This document shows positions 10,791 to 22,731 of a stretch of DNA of 60,000 bases, piece by piece. The position numbers were made by a program, and so were the translations under genes. The stretch is from Nymphaea colorata (taxonomy: Eukaryota; Streptophyta; Magnoliopsida; Nymphaeales; Nymphaeaceae), in the NCBI RefSeq assembly GCF_008831285.2, contig NC_045150.1, forward strand, positions 5,904,001 to 5,964,000, written 5' to 3'. The first letter of the stretch is position 1. The number at the start of each line of letters is the position of its first letter. The notes under the pieces were generated by a model. It did not search any database. It saw only the letters and a list, made by a program, of their open reading frames with translations, and was not told the DNA's origin.

Positions 10791-13700
10791 CTCTTTGGTG
10801 ATGGATAAAACCCAACATAACTTCAATTTGAATACAATCAAATCAATATAGTTGTAGGATCATGAACTGGTTTACCCCAATGTTGTCACCAATAAGAATC
10901 ACTCTGTCACACAACACCCTATCACTAAGGGGTTGGGTGGAGACTTCAGCTTTCTTACAGGCAGTAGAAAACCCCGTTCACCCGTAAAATGACGAACCAC
11001 AGCCTTAGATGCATGGTTGAAGCTCACTGGTGATTGCATGCCTCGCCCAGCATGGCTCTAGTAGCAGAGCTACAGTGTGGGCTAGTGCGTACCAGCCTTT
11101 CCAAAGCCTCATTGCAGCAAAGCTAGATCCACACCAAACCTAGGTTGGTAACTCAAAGTGCAGCCATTGCCAAGCTCTAACCCAGCACTTCCTGGCCCGA
11201 CCTCAGCTAAGCTTCACCAACAACTTGTCGGCCAGATCCGGCTCTGTGCATTCCTCCACGATTCTCAAAACAATTATTAAATTAAAATGTAAAAATCATT
11301 AATTAATTAGTCTCTTTTTAATTTGGAAATTAATTACCCAGTTTCTTGCTTTTCGGTTGAAACATTTATATGTAAAGGATCTTAGAACTCCACCCAAGTT
11401 TATCAATGAAGATCCACTAACGATCGCACTTCGCTATCAAAAGTTGAGATTTTACATTTAATGCACATAATTCTTTTCGGTAACTTTATTTGAAACCGAA
11501 ATAAGCATGCATCCTAAACGCATAGGAAACTACAGTAAATGTTTATTAGTAATCTTCAATATACGTGAATGTTCAATCGAAGCTAGATAAGCGCATCTAA
11601 TGTCACATCAAAGATCTACATAAAAAAAGTAAGCCTAATCAGAATCAGATCTGTTTAGGCTAATCCAAATTCATGATTAATCCAGACCCGTCCCATTAGA
11701 GGAGATTATCTTCTGAGCTGTGATTACCAAGAAAATCCAACCTTGCAGCTGTGGTTATCTTCTGAGCTCTCAACATTCATCATGCATCGAAAGTTCTTTT
11801 GGTGATTTAAACATTCCTGAATCAAAAGACATCAAATTTTCTAGGCTTAAAAGGATATTTCTTGTCAAAGATCACAAACCAAAAAAAATCAAGTCATAGG
11901 TTTTCGATTACCTGAACACATTGGAATCAATGGATCAAGTAAAAAATTGTCAGGTTGAACCCATCCATAGTATTGATCTAATACATTATTTTAAACCGAC
12001 AAAACATTATACATATAAAAACATGGTTTCTTGATGAAGAGAAGCACGATTTTGAATCAGAAGAGAGATTTCTTGTCACTCTACCAATAACCGAGCTTGA
12101 TCCGAAGCTGGTTACCTGCATATTTCGTACACGAAAAATTATGCATGCAATGATCGGAATACCTTTATTAAAATAAATAACGAAATTCTTTCAAGGATTA
12201 TGAAAAATTAATAAATAAAAAATATCCATTACTTTATGAAGAAATTCAAAAATACTCCAACCCACTTTGGTTGTATGCACAGAGGTGTGCACACAATTCG
12301 ATGGATCGAGTAAACCCGGTCCCCCTCAACCTTTTGTCTTTTGCGTGTCTGTCCTCATCCAGGATGACGATGACTGAAGAGAGAAGTCCAGTACCTTCCA
12401 CCGCTGCAGGAGCAATCTGCTCACTCAACAGCCACCGACAGTCAATCGGTGGTCGCCAACACACCATGAAGATTCTATCTAGTTCTGCATCTCAATTAAT
12501 GGCCCCAACAGGAAAAGAAAGACCGCCACTCTGGTATTTCTTATCCGCTTGAACCATGTTTGAAGAACAACAAACTGCCACTCTGATGCTGTAATAATGG
12601 ATTCATGTGTTCCCTTCAATAACATGGTGATCATAGGGATGTTGAGTTTGTTCTCTTCCCTCAAACACTTAACGGAGACAACTAAGCCACAGGGAACGGA
12701 GCCTTGTGTGGCTTATTGACAGATAGCTCTGTTGAACAACCGGCTGAGAACTCGTTCCATTACCCTCAATGGTTGTGCTATACTGAAGATTATTTATGAA
12801 ACCATAGCAGCTGAGTCACTGACTCCCACCAAACTATTATCCACCAACATTTCCAAGTCCAGCAATCCGTTTACTGTAGAGATTTTGCCAAATTGAAGAG
12901 TTGCTAGGCCAACGTATCATCATATTCATCATTTGCTTCTTGTGCATGTACAGCCATGAACAGACGTTTTAGAAGGGGGAACATCGCTAATGACTTATTC
13001 ACTTTCAGATGGGCCTCAATATTTGTTTTAGAGGGAGTTTGGCAATAGGAATACTAACACAGTGTTCCACAAATCTATATCGAATATTGAGGACAGACGT
13101 TTCAAAGACTGGGGGGGAGATTCATTGAATATTAGAATGCAATCTTTTATGAATTTTCCCTAATCTTTATGATAGATTCAAAGAAGAATGTGGTAATGTT
13201 CCTTTTACCAAACAACCCCTTATTGTCACAAGAAGGAACCTTTGCTTAGCCTTGTCTTAATGTTCTGTGTACGAAACGGCCCCTTATTGTGACAAAGAAG
13301 ACACCTTTGCTTAGCATCCATTGCCAACTATTGCAAAATCATGCCATCTCATTTTGCAGGAGGCGAAACATTGTCAAGCTTACTTCTCATTTTTCTTCGT
13401 AGTGATTGAGCATTCCTTTTGCAACTCATCGACGATCTCTTCCCATATCACTATCGGAGGAGGGAACTCATAAGCTTAAATAGCTACAAGCGCCTGGTCA
13501 TTTCTAGTTGACAACTAGAAGCTGTTTACCTTTCTGTATATAAATTGTTCAAGTAATACATGGTGTGCACATGGAAGAGATGAGATTTTAATTTTGAAGG
13601 TGAGGTTTTAGTCCCTCAAAGCCAACAGGCTATCATCGAATACTGCACAGGCTCTTTCACCTGATATCAGGGAGTTTATGATGCTTCATGCTCATTTTCA

Positions 13701-13936
13701 TTTTCCCATTTTCTCACTAAAAACTAAGGAGAAAGAATATCAAGGAAAGATGAAATGGTCCTCAGTCAACCGGAGTATCACACTTACAGCTTTGCACATA
13801 AATCTAAACAAATCTACCTTTTGTATCATACCTTGTAGAAAGCCATACACAGAAGGCCAGCAAGGAAAGAATAAAAAAAGTTGGCTCGACATACACAGGT
13901 ATAGGAAGCATCAAATCCAAAAAAACATGAATGCAG
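10791..13936. other. Intergenic, no gene established
   Basis: A SINE-tail-like patch is at 10920-10995. The stretch 11260-12240 is AT-rich with no coding signal. Around 12246-12910 frames are open on both strands in short pieces with stops, which may be a decayed gene, but I recognise no family. The last kilobase before the LRAT gene holds only its 3' flank. Confidence 0.55.
10920..10995 (+). repeat. SINE tail fragment
   Basis: GGTTGGGTGGAGACTTCAGC, then TTTCTTACAGGCAGTAG and CGTTCACCCG match the 3' part of the SINE at 41467-41703 word for word with few changes. Confidence 0.45.
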
Positions 13937-16116
13937 TTAGATGCTACTTGCAGCAAGTTTTGCTGTTAGATCCTCTACTGATATTTTCATGACATCCCTT
14001 CTCCTGCCAACATCAGCTGCATATCGACTTGCACAATAGACTCCAATTGACCCAATGGCTGCTGCTGTCACTGTAAATGCGTTCCTTGTTGCAAGACGCC
14101 ACGGTGATGAAAATGCAGCAGCAAGAAATGAGATGGCTTGACCACTCTGTCCAATAGATCTGTCATCCACTGTTATGAGGCCTGTTTTGCAGTATATGGC
14201 AAAATCTTCACAATTGTTCTTGAAGATGTCATAGCATCCAAATCCACTGTTTAATAAGTGGGTTGCACGGTGAATCACAATGTCAAAAGGGTCAGAATCT
14301 GCACAGGTACATGTCCCTCCCCGGGCTTTTGCAAGAAAAAAGGCAGGAGTTACTGAATATTCAAACCGGTAAAGAGACCCTCCAGCCAGGAAGCAGTCGA
14401 GGCATGAAGAGACCACCCCATGGCTGTTGTCTTCATATGTACAATTGGGACAGAGACCATTTCTTGGGTTCAGAGTGGAGCTTTGGAGGAGAATATCGAC
14501 CACTGTTCCAGTGCCCACCTCTTGTCCCTGTCCTCTGGTGAAATGGATTACCATATCCTCACCGACATAGATACCTAATATGGTGAATGATTGCAGGCCA
14601 ATATCAATATTTCATAACCTTTCTATGGACTTCAACTGAACATGCTACTTCAGGACAGGAAACGAATGACATTCAAAACTTCAAAGACAAAAATCAGATA
14701 ACCATGGAACAGTATGATAACAGCTATCCTAGGAATAAGAAAACGAAAGAACAAAGAAAAGAAACAACATAACCAATAGTAACAATGAACCCAAACAGAA
14801 TCAAGGAATTCATGCGGCCTTTCTTGCACACATTATGCCAGACTAAGATACTATTTCACGCTTCAGATCCAACATGAAGTTTGCTAGCTAAGATAAGCAA
14901 GCTGTAGAAGATACATTCAGGAATATTTCTTCAACTTTCTTGACACATGAAACAACAAATTTTCTATCAATCCACCAATTCTACCTGATAAAAAACTAGC
15001 ATGAAGAATTTACCATCCTAAATTGGTAACCATCCTATAATGCTCCCAAGAACTTAAATGTCATAATCATCTTGAAGGGCAACAAGATACAGAAAATATG
15101 TTACACAACCATCCCTTCACATTGCACTTAAGTTCATGGCCCCATACGACCAGCCTAAACACTTTCTAGTTCGATCACATCCTGTTTGTCGCGTCATATC
15201 AGATTAAGCTTCAGATATGTACTAAACAACCACAGATCTATCTGATTGAATACAACAGTGAGAAAACATTCATTTTACAGCTTAAATGAAAAATAATAAC
15301 ACTATCATGGCCATGCTTCCATGCCCAACTACAGACCTTCATGTACTCCGACCAGAACCAAATAGAGAAATAAACCTCATTAATAGGAAATTGATTAAAA
15401 ATAGCAAAACAAAAAGTTCAAAGTCTAATGAAAATCTCCCTTATAAAATGAAGCACAAGAATCGCCGTTTAAACTAAAGGTACCAATTGCATTTCTTTTA
15501 ACAAGGTCGTTGTTTATTTTTCCGGTCGGCAAGCCGTTACAGAAATCGATCCCATCTTTCAATTTTCTCTCAAAAGGTGGGCTCATTAATCCCAATTTTC
15601 TCTCCTGCTTTCGTTTACCAATCTCAGCAGAGGCACCAGCCCGCCATGTGTGGATCAGTAATCTGCCAACGAGTTTCACATTGACTGGCTTCATAGCTCA
15701 CAGCATCAGATGCGACATTCGTCAAACAAAAAGAAAACCATGTAGACTTTGAAATTCAGAAAAGAGAAAGCGTCGTCCCCATTCACAAAAAGGAAGGTCC
15801 TCAAAAACCCATTTTTTTGGGTACCAAAATTCCACAACAAGAAGGAATCCTTTTCTGAATACCTCGCAAAACTAGAAACAGGGCCGGCCATTCGAGTTTA
15901 TCAGCTACTCTAACGGATCGGTTCAATCAAACAAAATACAAGAACGACCGATGGACAACATAAATTAGGAATAAACAAAAACGGAAGGAAAACAAAAGAG
16001 GGGAAGGAGGAGGAGCGAGTACCATGATGGGCATAAATGTAGGCCTTCCTCCATGAATAAATGTGATCACCTGGCCTCAGGGAATCCCGATTGATCCTGT
16101 TCGAGAGAACCCCCAT
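13937..16116 (-). CDS. LRAT-domain protein (NlpC/P60-like)
   Basis: Plant LRAT-domain proteins share the thiol acyltransferase/phospholipase fold of LRAT and HRASLS enzymes. Their substrates in plants are poorly known. On the - strand exon 1 is 16116-16023 and exon 2 is 14574-13937, giving 243 residues. Donor GTACTC and acceptor TATTAG frame a 1.4-kb intron that splits a Gly codon. The family start MGVLSNRI is followed by LRPGDHIYSWR. The expected catalytic set is present: His31 in HHGIYVG, His42 in VIHFTRG and Cys153 in NNCEDFA. A hydrophobic segment near residues 195-215 followed by RYAADVGRRR could anchor it to a membrane. The ATG was preferred over an upstream in-frame one because MGVLSN is the conserved start. 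Confidence 0.9.
14575..16022 (-). other. Intron of the LRAT-domain gene
   Basis: 1,448 bases, AT-rich, with consensus ends. Short frames inside it are not supported as genes. Confidence 0.85.
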
Positions 16117-16199
16117 TGAGACCTTCCTCTCCAATCTCCCCTCCAAAAGCCACTCCCTTCTGCTCTTTCTCACAGGAAGGGGGAGAGAGAGAGAAAGAT

Positions 16200-18282
16200 A
16201 GAGGGGGAGGGAGGAAGCTGGCGTTGGACGTTGGGCGTTAAAAAAGCTGTTTTAACTAGGGAACGTAAACAGGCAAGCTTTTCGGGACGATCATTTTAAT
16301 CTGATGACATCGTGAGTCGTGAGTTAATCGTATGGATTCATCCTTCTTTTGGCGAATCGCCAAAGCATCGGGCTATGCTCTCATTGCAGCAGAAAGATGT
16401 GGTAAATTAATGATCAATCGTAAATGGATAGATTTGTAGATCAACGAATTGCTACCGAAAAACTCGAACTTAAAAATACTCTACAAAAGTTGTCCCTTTT
16501 CAGAGTTGATCTTGATTTTAATCTCATGCACTTATCGCTGCCATTCTTTTCTACCTCCCAAATGTGGAGGTTGATATGGATAACCATTTGTATCAATATA
16601 ATATAATTATTTACATTTTATGTTCAATAAGATACGGAATAGAGAGAGAACATCGCTAGAGATGGACATGTTTGCCAAGATTCCATAAGATTCGGGGGAA
16701 AATAGTGGAAAAGCTGATGATGGAAATTCTAAGGATGACAAAATTCATAGAAGGGAGAAGGTTTTTGTGATAAGATTCACTTTTTTCCTAAGAGAGATAT
16801 TTTAAGAAAAAAAAAGTGAAACATCCATTTGAAACTATAGCTAAAAAATAGGCATTCAAAGCAAAATATTCCTTGCAACGAGATTTTTATGCTAATTTAA
16901 CGGCTAACTAGTTGGATGGAGAAAAACATCTAAAGTAGTGAGCAGGGAAAATGTAAGTTGGTATTAGTTGAAGCAAACTCTAAAATATTAATTGTGTTCC
17001 TTGTCGTAGTAGTATGAGGGTGTGATTTAGTGTTTCTCTAGCATCTAAATTCAATTCAAATGCATGATCCTACCCAATATATCTAATTACGTTTAAAGGG
17101 AAGTGTTTGATTTTGTAGCAATATTCAAGCCTTAAAAATGTGTTTTCTTTTTTTTTTTTTGGAAAGATGTAGCCGGAATTTTCCTTTTCGCTAGCATTAC
17201 ATTCACTTCGAATGCATCTTATGTTCCACATCTTCAACTAGATTTAATAAAGTTATTTTGTGTGCGCCTATATAATGCAAGAAGGATTAAGATTAACGAA
17301 CCCTAATCCGTCCTTACCACTAAGTTAAAACTAAGCTTAACACTAACTAAAACTCAAGCAAATAACTAGACAAAAAAGAAGAACATAAGAAAACTAAGAA
17401 AGAGCTTACATTTTTTATTTTTTTCAACCTTTTCAACTTCAACTAACTTACAAAATGAACCGACGTCCCTTTATATAAGGGGTGGATTTTGGATCTGGAT
17501 CCATTTATAGTATTTGGAATTATTTGGATCTAGTTACAAAAGTACGGATCTGAATCTATTGCTCTGCATCAATCTCCCTAGGTTGGAGAAGGGTCGTCCT
17601 CGAACAATTTTAAATCTTTCATTCTACCAATATGATTCTTCCTCCTAAAAATGTTTGAATCTGTTTAAGAAGATGGCCCACCTCGCTTCTTCTCCATATG
17701 TGAGGGTGGTGGGCTGCCAAACATCTTCCTGTTGGTGAGAAAGGTGGAGACTTTAGCAGAGGTTTTGGACATGAACTGTGAACATGGACTCTCTCTCTCC
17801 AAGGGCGAATCCATGGGCAGGCCAAACGGTCCAACGAACTTATTCGGGTAGAGTCAAACTAAACCTGAATCCAAAAAATACATTACACAACAAAAAAATT
17901 CAAAATTTTAATATAATTTTTTTTTCAATTAGGTGGTGTGGGGCCACGACCTAGGCGCCCCTCCACCCTTGGGCAAACCCAAGTCATACCCGACCAAAGA
18001 AGGCGGAACTAACTAGTTTGGACCCATATTTGAAACTGTTAACCCATATATCGAGAGATATGGGGCCCAATCTAGCCCAAAACCCTGTTCGGCTCGAACC
18101 AGTCCCAAAAGGGACCGGCCCAAATCCTCGTCCATCTCAAGCGGTAGCTTGAGACGTAGCTCGACCACCTTTAGAAGCTCTTCATATGTCGCTCATGACA
18201 CTCTTAGAAGCTCTCATCATGCCAGTAAGGGTTTATGAGATATTAAAATATGAAATATTAACGGTTTCAAATGTGGGTGGAC
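16200..18282. other. Intergenic, no gene seen
   Basis: Begins with the GA-rich upstream region of the LRAT gene (16170-16215). The rest is AT-rich. The stretch 17430-17620 (TATATAAGGGGTGGATTTTG, then CATCAATCTCCCTAGG and GTCGTCCTCGAAC) resembles the end of a plant LTR and leader, but no element could be bounded. Confidence 0.5.
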
Positions 18283-18424
18283 AACGAACTAGGTACCCAA
18301 CAGGTATAAAGTTGACAGTTGGGCCCAACTTGATAACTAAGTTGGCCGGTTTTGGGCTGCTGACAAAGGCTTCAGGTCAGCCCGAAACCGACTTTGTTGA
18401 GCCTTCGCCCAGCCCGATGCCCAG
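18283..18424. repeat. GGCCC-type repeat fragment
   Basis: Words such as TTGGGCCCAACTTG, GGTCAGCCCGAAACC and CAGCCCGATGCCCAG match the style of the 10353 and 40120 elements. It abuts the LINE fragment directly. Confidence 0.4.
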
Positions 18425-18862
18425 TCTTTGTTCTGACATATTATTGGTATGGATATATCTCTTGCGGTTGTAGATTTTTTCAAAACAGGCAGAACTGTGA
18501 AAAAGATTAATCAATCTCTCATTGCCTTAATTCCAAAAAAGGATGATGCCTCCAGGCTTGAGGAATTCAGGTCCATTGTCCTCCTCAACACTCTTTATAA
18601 GATTATCTCCAAGATTAGGGCGAATAGAATGAGATCTATCTTAGTGCACATAATCTCCACCGAACAGAGTGCTTTCTTGAAAGGAAGTTGTATCAGAGAT
18701 AATAATAATATATTAGCTCATGAAGTTGTTCAGGGACTCAACCATATCCACAACCCTTCGGTTGCTATGCAAATTGATCTATCCAAAGCTTATGATCGTC
18801 TGAACTAGAGTTTTCCGCATGACTTTTTGTTGTACTTAGGCTTCCACTCCCATTTCAAGTAT
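18425..18862 (+). pseudogene. LINE reverse transcriptase fragment
   Basis: The + strand translation holds the start of a plant LINE-type RT: HIIG-DISLAV, DFFKTGRTVKKINQSLIALI, PKKDDA, the EEFRSIVLLNTLYKIISKI block, a TEQSAFLKGSCIRDN block and MQIDLSKAYDRLN, which carries the first catalytic Asp. Stops at 18434-18436 and 18806-18808 both sit where Trp is expected, and the reading continues after the second as SFPHDFLLYLGFHSHF. Both ends are truncated. Confidence 0.85.
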
Positions 18863-18990
18863 GGATCAGGTTCCAACACATGTAACCCTAACCAAAGAAA
18901 CCGTCTAAGTACTATATTTTCAATGCTTGTTGGCCCAAATAGTAATAGGTCATCAGCATATTGAATAAGATTCTTACGCAAACCATGAGA
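18862..18990 (-). pseudogene. LINE RT fragment, inverted (YADD box)
   Basis: The - strand reads NLIQYADDLLLFGPTSIENI, the second catalytic box of LINE RTs. It lies back to back with the + strand fragment that ends at 18862. About 40 codons are readable before a (GA)n run at 18987-19008. Confidence 0.75.
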
Positions 18991-19008
18991 GAGAGAGAGA
19001 GAGAGAGA
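18987..19008. repeat. (GA)n microsatellite
   Basis: A GA dinucleotide run of about 21 bases. Confidence 0.85.
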
Positions 19009-19899
19009 AATTAACTAAATAATAATAATTTATATAATAAAAAAATTGTTTACATGCATAAATCTGTGATAGCTTCAATTACATCACAAAAAACCAAAAA
19101 TAATAGTTTCACACCACTAACTGATTTCTCTAGAACTTGCAGAGGTTCAACGCACAATGCCAGCTTCTTCCCCTACAAAAACAATATTGAAAGGGAAATA
19201 GTATTGTTTTCCTATACATTTCTTCAATTACTTTAGAACATCAGGAAAAATCAGAGTTCTTATATGGTTAGAACAGGAAAGAACATCTTTAAATGATGAC
19301 AAATGACAAACATGTTATGCATCCTCTATGTTCCCACACTTCCTATTCATATCCATAAACAAAGTACTCACAATAGCACTCTTCTCAAGTTCATATATAA
19401 TAACATGACTACCAATAAGTGTTCACACTTCCCAAAATGAGACACCCAATATCTGCATATGTGTGGAGAGAAAGTTACATGAGTTGTGTGAACCGTGCGC
19501 AGTAAATGAAGGAAAGACATTTTGGTAATTTACTTAAAAATGTCCTCCATAGTCTTTTTTGCCTTTTTCCATTTTCAATTTGTCTCTACAAAAAGTTTTC
19601 TTTTTTCATTGTGAACTAAAGGTCTTTTAGTCATCAACCATACTTATGCGCGAAAACTCATGCATTAGTATGGCGTATATAGCCAGGTTCGATATGTGTG
19701 CGCCAAAATCGACATGGTACTGGACGATGTGTTATTTTGTAGCAAAAACAGGGAGGCGATTTGGCATCAAGGGTTTCAATGAAGTCATGTTCCACACTCT
19801 CATTTTATTGTGGAGCATAGATGGTGGTTCAGGAATAGCTTTAGGTGGGGGTTGGAAGACGAAGAGTGGTAGGGTGATCGGTACTTGGAAACTCTACAT
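19009..19899. other. Intergenic, repeat remnants only
   Basis: AT-rich. Around 19480-19670 the A/T-rich interior and GTGCGCAG / TATGCGCG words recall the TGTGCAC-ended family in inverted orientation. No gene seen. Confidence 0.5.
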
Positions 19900-20266
19900 C
19901 AAGGGTTGAGCTAGAATTTTTTTTTCATGAAGCACTAAATATATAGTTAACAACCAAGTCAAGCAAGTTCATGGGCAGTGACTTGGGTTAAGTGGGACTG
20001 CCTCATGTAACTGGATACAGATCTACCTAAATCCAACTATAAATTTAAGGTTTTACACTAACTATATAGACCACTATGACCCCACCTAGGCCATGGCCCC
20101 GCCCCAAGCAAATGAAAAAAAAAATACAGTATAAAAATTGATTTTTTTTTTTTGCCTCTATGTATTTTTTGAATGTGAGTTCAGTTTGGCCCTACCCAAA
20201 TCCAACCCAATAAACCCAACTCCCATTTGGCCGGCACCTAAAAAAAATCCTAGCTCTACCCCTGTG
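19900..20266. mobile_element. hAT-like MITE with TIRs and target duplication
   Basis: The left end CAAGGGTTGAGCTAGAATT mirrors the right end, which in reverse complement reads CAGGGGTAGAGCTAGGATT. The flanks CTCTACAT (left) and CTCTAGAT (right) match at 7 of 8 positions, the 8-base duplication expected of hAT transposons. No transposase is encoded. Confidence 0.7.
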
Positions 20267-20451
20267 CTCTAGATGTTTGGTAACAGTCTAGACCACATGG
20301 TGTGGTGGGAGATCGACCTGATCAAGTCAGACGATGTATCTCGAGGAAAAAATCCTAGCTCCGCCCCTGTGCTCTAGATGTTTGGTAACAGTCTAAACCA
20401 CATGGTGTGGTGGGAGATCGACCTGATCAAGTTAGACGATGTATCTCGAGG
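20242..20451 (+). repeat. Two 105-bp tandem repeats
   Basis: 20242-20346 and 20347-20451 are the same 105 bases with only a few substitutions. Each unit contains the right end of the hAT-like MITE plus its flank (CATGGTGTGGTGGGAGATCG). Confidence 0.9.
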
Positions 20452-20639
20452 TATTGTGTTGATCAGTGGGCTCTAACCATGGAGGAATCCAATAATGAAG
20501 AAGAGCCAAGAGAATATGGATAGAATATCACTTGGAACCATCCTAGACGGACCAGAGGTAGTGGATGTGTAGTGGCTGTATACTTGTTTCTCTTGCTAAT
20601 AGAAGGTAGGCAGAATGCAGAGAGTTGTAAATATTTGGA

Positions 20640-21060
20640 GATGTCAATAGATGAGATTTGAATTGGAACTACCTTAAGTGTATCCACTTTTTTAGGTATA
20701 CACGTATTTGGATTCAAATTCAGGTTCAAATACGAACAACGAAAAGTCATAATGTCGAAAACAGAATCTGAAATTTGATTTAACAATTTGAATCCGATGT
20801 CGATCCAAACTTTACATTCATATCCGAATCCAAATCCAAATTTTGAACCAAATCTCACAGATTTTCAAAAATATATGGGAATTGGGTATAGGATATTTGT
20901 TTAAAAGTAAATCTAATCTGAATCTGAATCCAAATCCGATAGGATATTTATGTATATTTGGATTTGATTGGATGTTATTTGTTAAGTAGAAACTTGGTCT
21001 AATCTAATCTTTTTGGAATGGTTCTGTCGCATATCCAATTTCAATAGGATATATTGATAT
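20640..21060 (-). repeat. GGATTCAAAT-rich element, copy 1
   Basis: Made of reiterated words such as TTTGGATTCAAATTC, AATCCGAATCC and GGATATTTATGTATA. Related blocks are at 40660-41015 and 42270-42960, with a shared AAAGTGGATA end. Confidence 0.55.
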
Positions 21061-21428
21061 CCCAAGTTGTCTCACCAAGTGCTAGGTCTGGTCTTTGCAC
21101 GGATCCAAGAGTTCTATTTAGGTCATCACTTGGGGAGGTAAGTGGTCAGTTTCTCCTCAGATTTTGCCCTTTTTGTTGTTTGGATCTAAACTTTTGGGTT
21201 TTCTCTCTGTCTCTATTTTGTGGCCATCTTTTGCTTTCATGTATATCCTTTGTGTTGTAGCTGTTGCAGTTTGTTTGTTGTTAGGGCTGTGTAAACATCT
21301 CATTTTTTTGGTCAAAAAGGTTCAGAGGCCTAGCCCCTAGGGGGCAATTTCAAAATAGCATCATTAAAATATGCAGTTTTACTGATGCGGCTTTTTTGGG
21401 TATCAGTCAATATCTGCTTTGTTGTAGT
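21061..21428. other. Intergenic, no gene seen
   Basis: T-rich. The open frame here lacks any recognisable motif. Confidence 0.5.
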
Positions 21429-21620
21429 CAAGGGCGGAGCCAAGTTAGGGTCCGCATGGGCCCTGTCCTCATCTCAATTTTTTTTTTTATTTATATATAA
21501 ATTTTAAAAAATTTCACTTGTTTTATATAAGAATTCTGAAAAATGATATTTTGACCCTAGACAAAATTTAGAAGCTTTAATTCTGTCTGCTTCATAAAAA
21601 ATTTCTAACTCTGCCCCTAG
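21429..21620. mobile_element. hAT-like MITE
   Basis: 192 bases with ends CAAGGGCGGAGCCAAG and, in reverse complement, CTAGGGGCAGAGTTAG. Flanks TTGTAGT and TTGTGGT look like an eroded target duplication. The interior matches the degenerate copy at 9105-9291. Confidence 0.65.
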
Positions 21621-22641
21621 TTGTGGTGTCTCCACTCATATTATTCATGATTAAGGAAGAGTTAAACGGACAAAATGATAGGTTTACCCTTCTTATATTG
21701 TAAAATTAAATTAATTCATCCATGTTTTCATCTGTCTCTTGGCTCTCTCTTTTTCGATGATGGCAAGTGAACCTCACTACTCACTTTTAACCAAGTCTCT
21801 CTCCCCTTCTCTCTCTCCCTCTCTCTCCAAGTGATGTGTTATAGTCATGTCCTCGGTTTGGTTTGAATCCCTGAACAGTAGGGTGTCATTGTGGATGTCT
21901 ACTGGATTGGTTCTTGTCTTCTCTCTGTTTCTCTTTTTTTCCACACACATGCACCATGATTTAATTTTTCCTCAACGCCAAACATGTTTAAGTTATCGAA
22001 AAATTTTGTACTTTATTTTTTGAATTTAGTAGGCGACAAAGAAGCCATAGGTTCTTTTAGTGGCCCAGTACATACGGTTACAAATAAAGCAGTATGACGT
22101 TCTGGCTGTATCATTCAAGTAATTTCTAGTGAAAGAACCTTATGCGTTTGTATAAACATGTGACAATGAAGCATCTTTCTATTCACGTGTGAATTATGAT
22201 TCTTGTAAGGCGTTTAGAGATGTCACCCCACTATGCTTCAACTTACATATCAGTGACACCTTACAAGTGGTTGTTACCTTAGTGATATGAAAGGGAAACT
22301 GATCATCTACAAGCCTCCATCTCGACTAATGCGCCAACCCCCTTGAAGATACAGATTCATAGAATACTTGTTATAGTATTTCATGAATATGTCCCCATTT
22401 TCATTTGGTGTCGATTCATAAACCATTGTCAAAATGACGATTCATAAACCATTGTCAAAATGACTTCTCTGTGTTGGCCAATGAATAGACCAACAATTGA
22501 TGTCGATGTAAACTTACCTCACTAATGTGTGCTTTCTCAGCCTCATCCAATGTCAGTCTTAATTGTCGTAGAATCTCTTTCAAACTTGAACATCTATTGG
22601 GGGATAATACCAGTTACGATCAGGAAGCACATGGCCGCTTG

Positions 22642-22642
<1 letters not shown>
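21621..22642. other. Intergenic, no gene seen
   Basis: CT-rich patches at 21730-21830. A perfect 26-bp tandem duplication (GATTCATAAACCATTGTCAA...) at 22413-22464. No coding signal. Confidence 0.55.

Positions 22643-22728
<86 letters not shown>
22643..22728. repeat. (AT)n microsatellite
   Basis: An uninterrupted AT dinucleotide run of about 85 bases. Confidence 0.95.

Positions 22729-22731
<3 letters not shown>

Noticed and set aside
12246-12910. Possible gene on either strand
   Set aside because: Overlapping frames on both strands, in-frame stops and no recognised motif or splice structure. Kept only as a possible decayed sequence.
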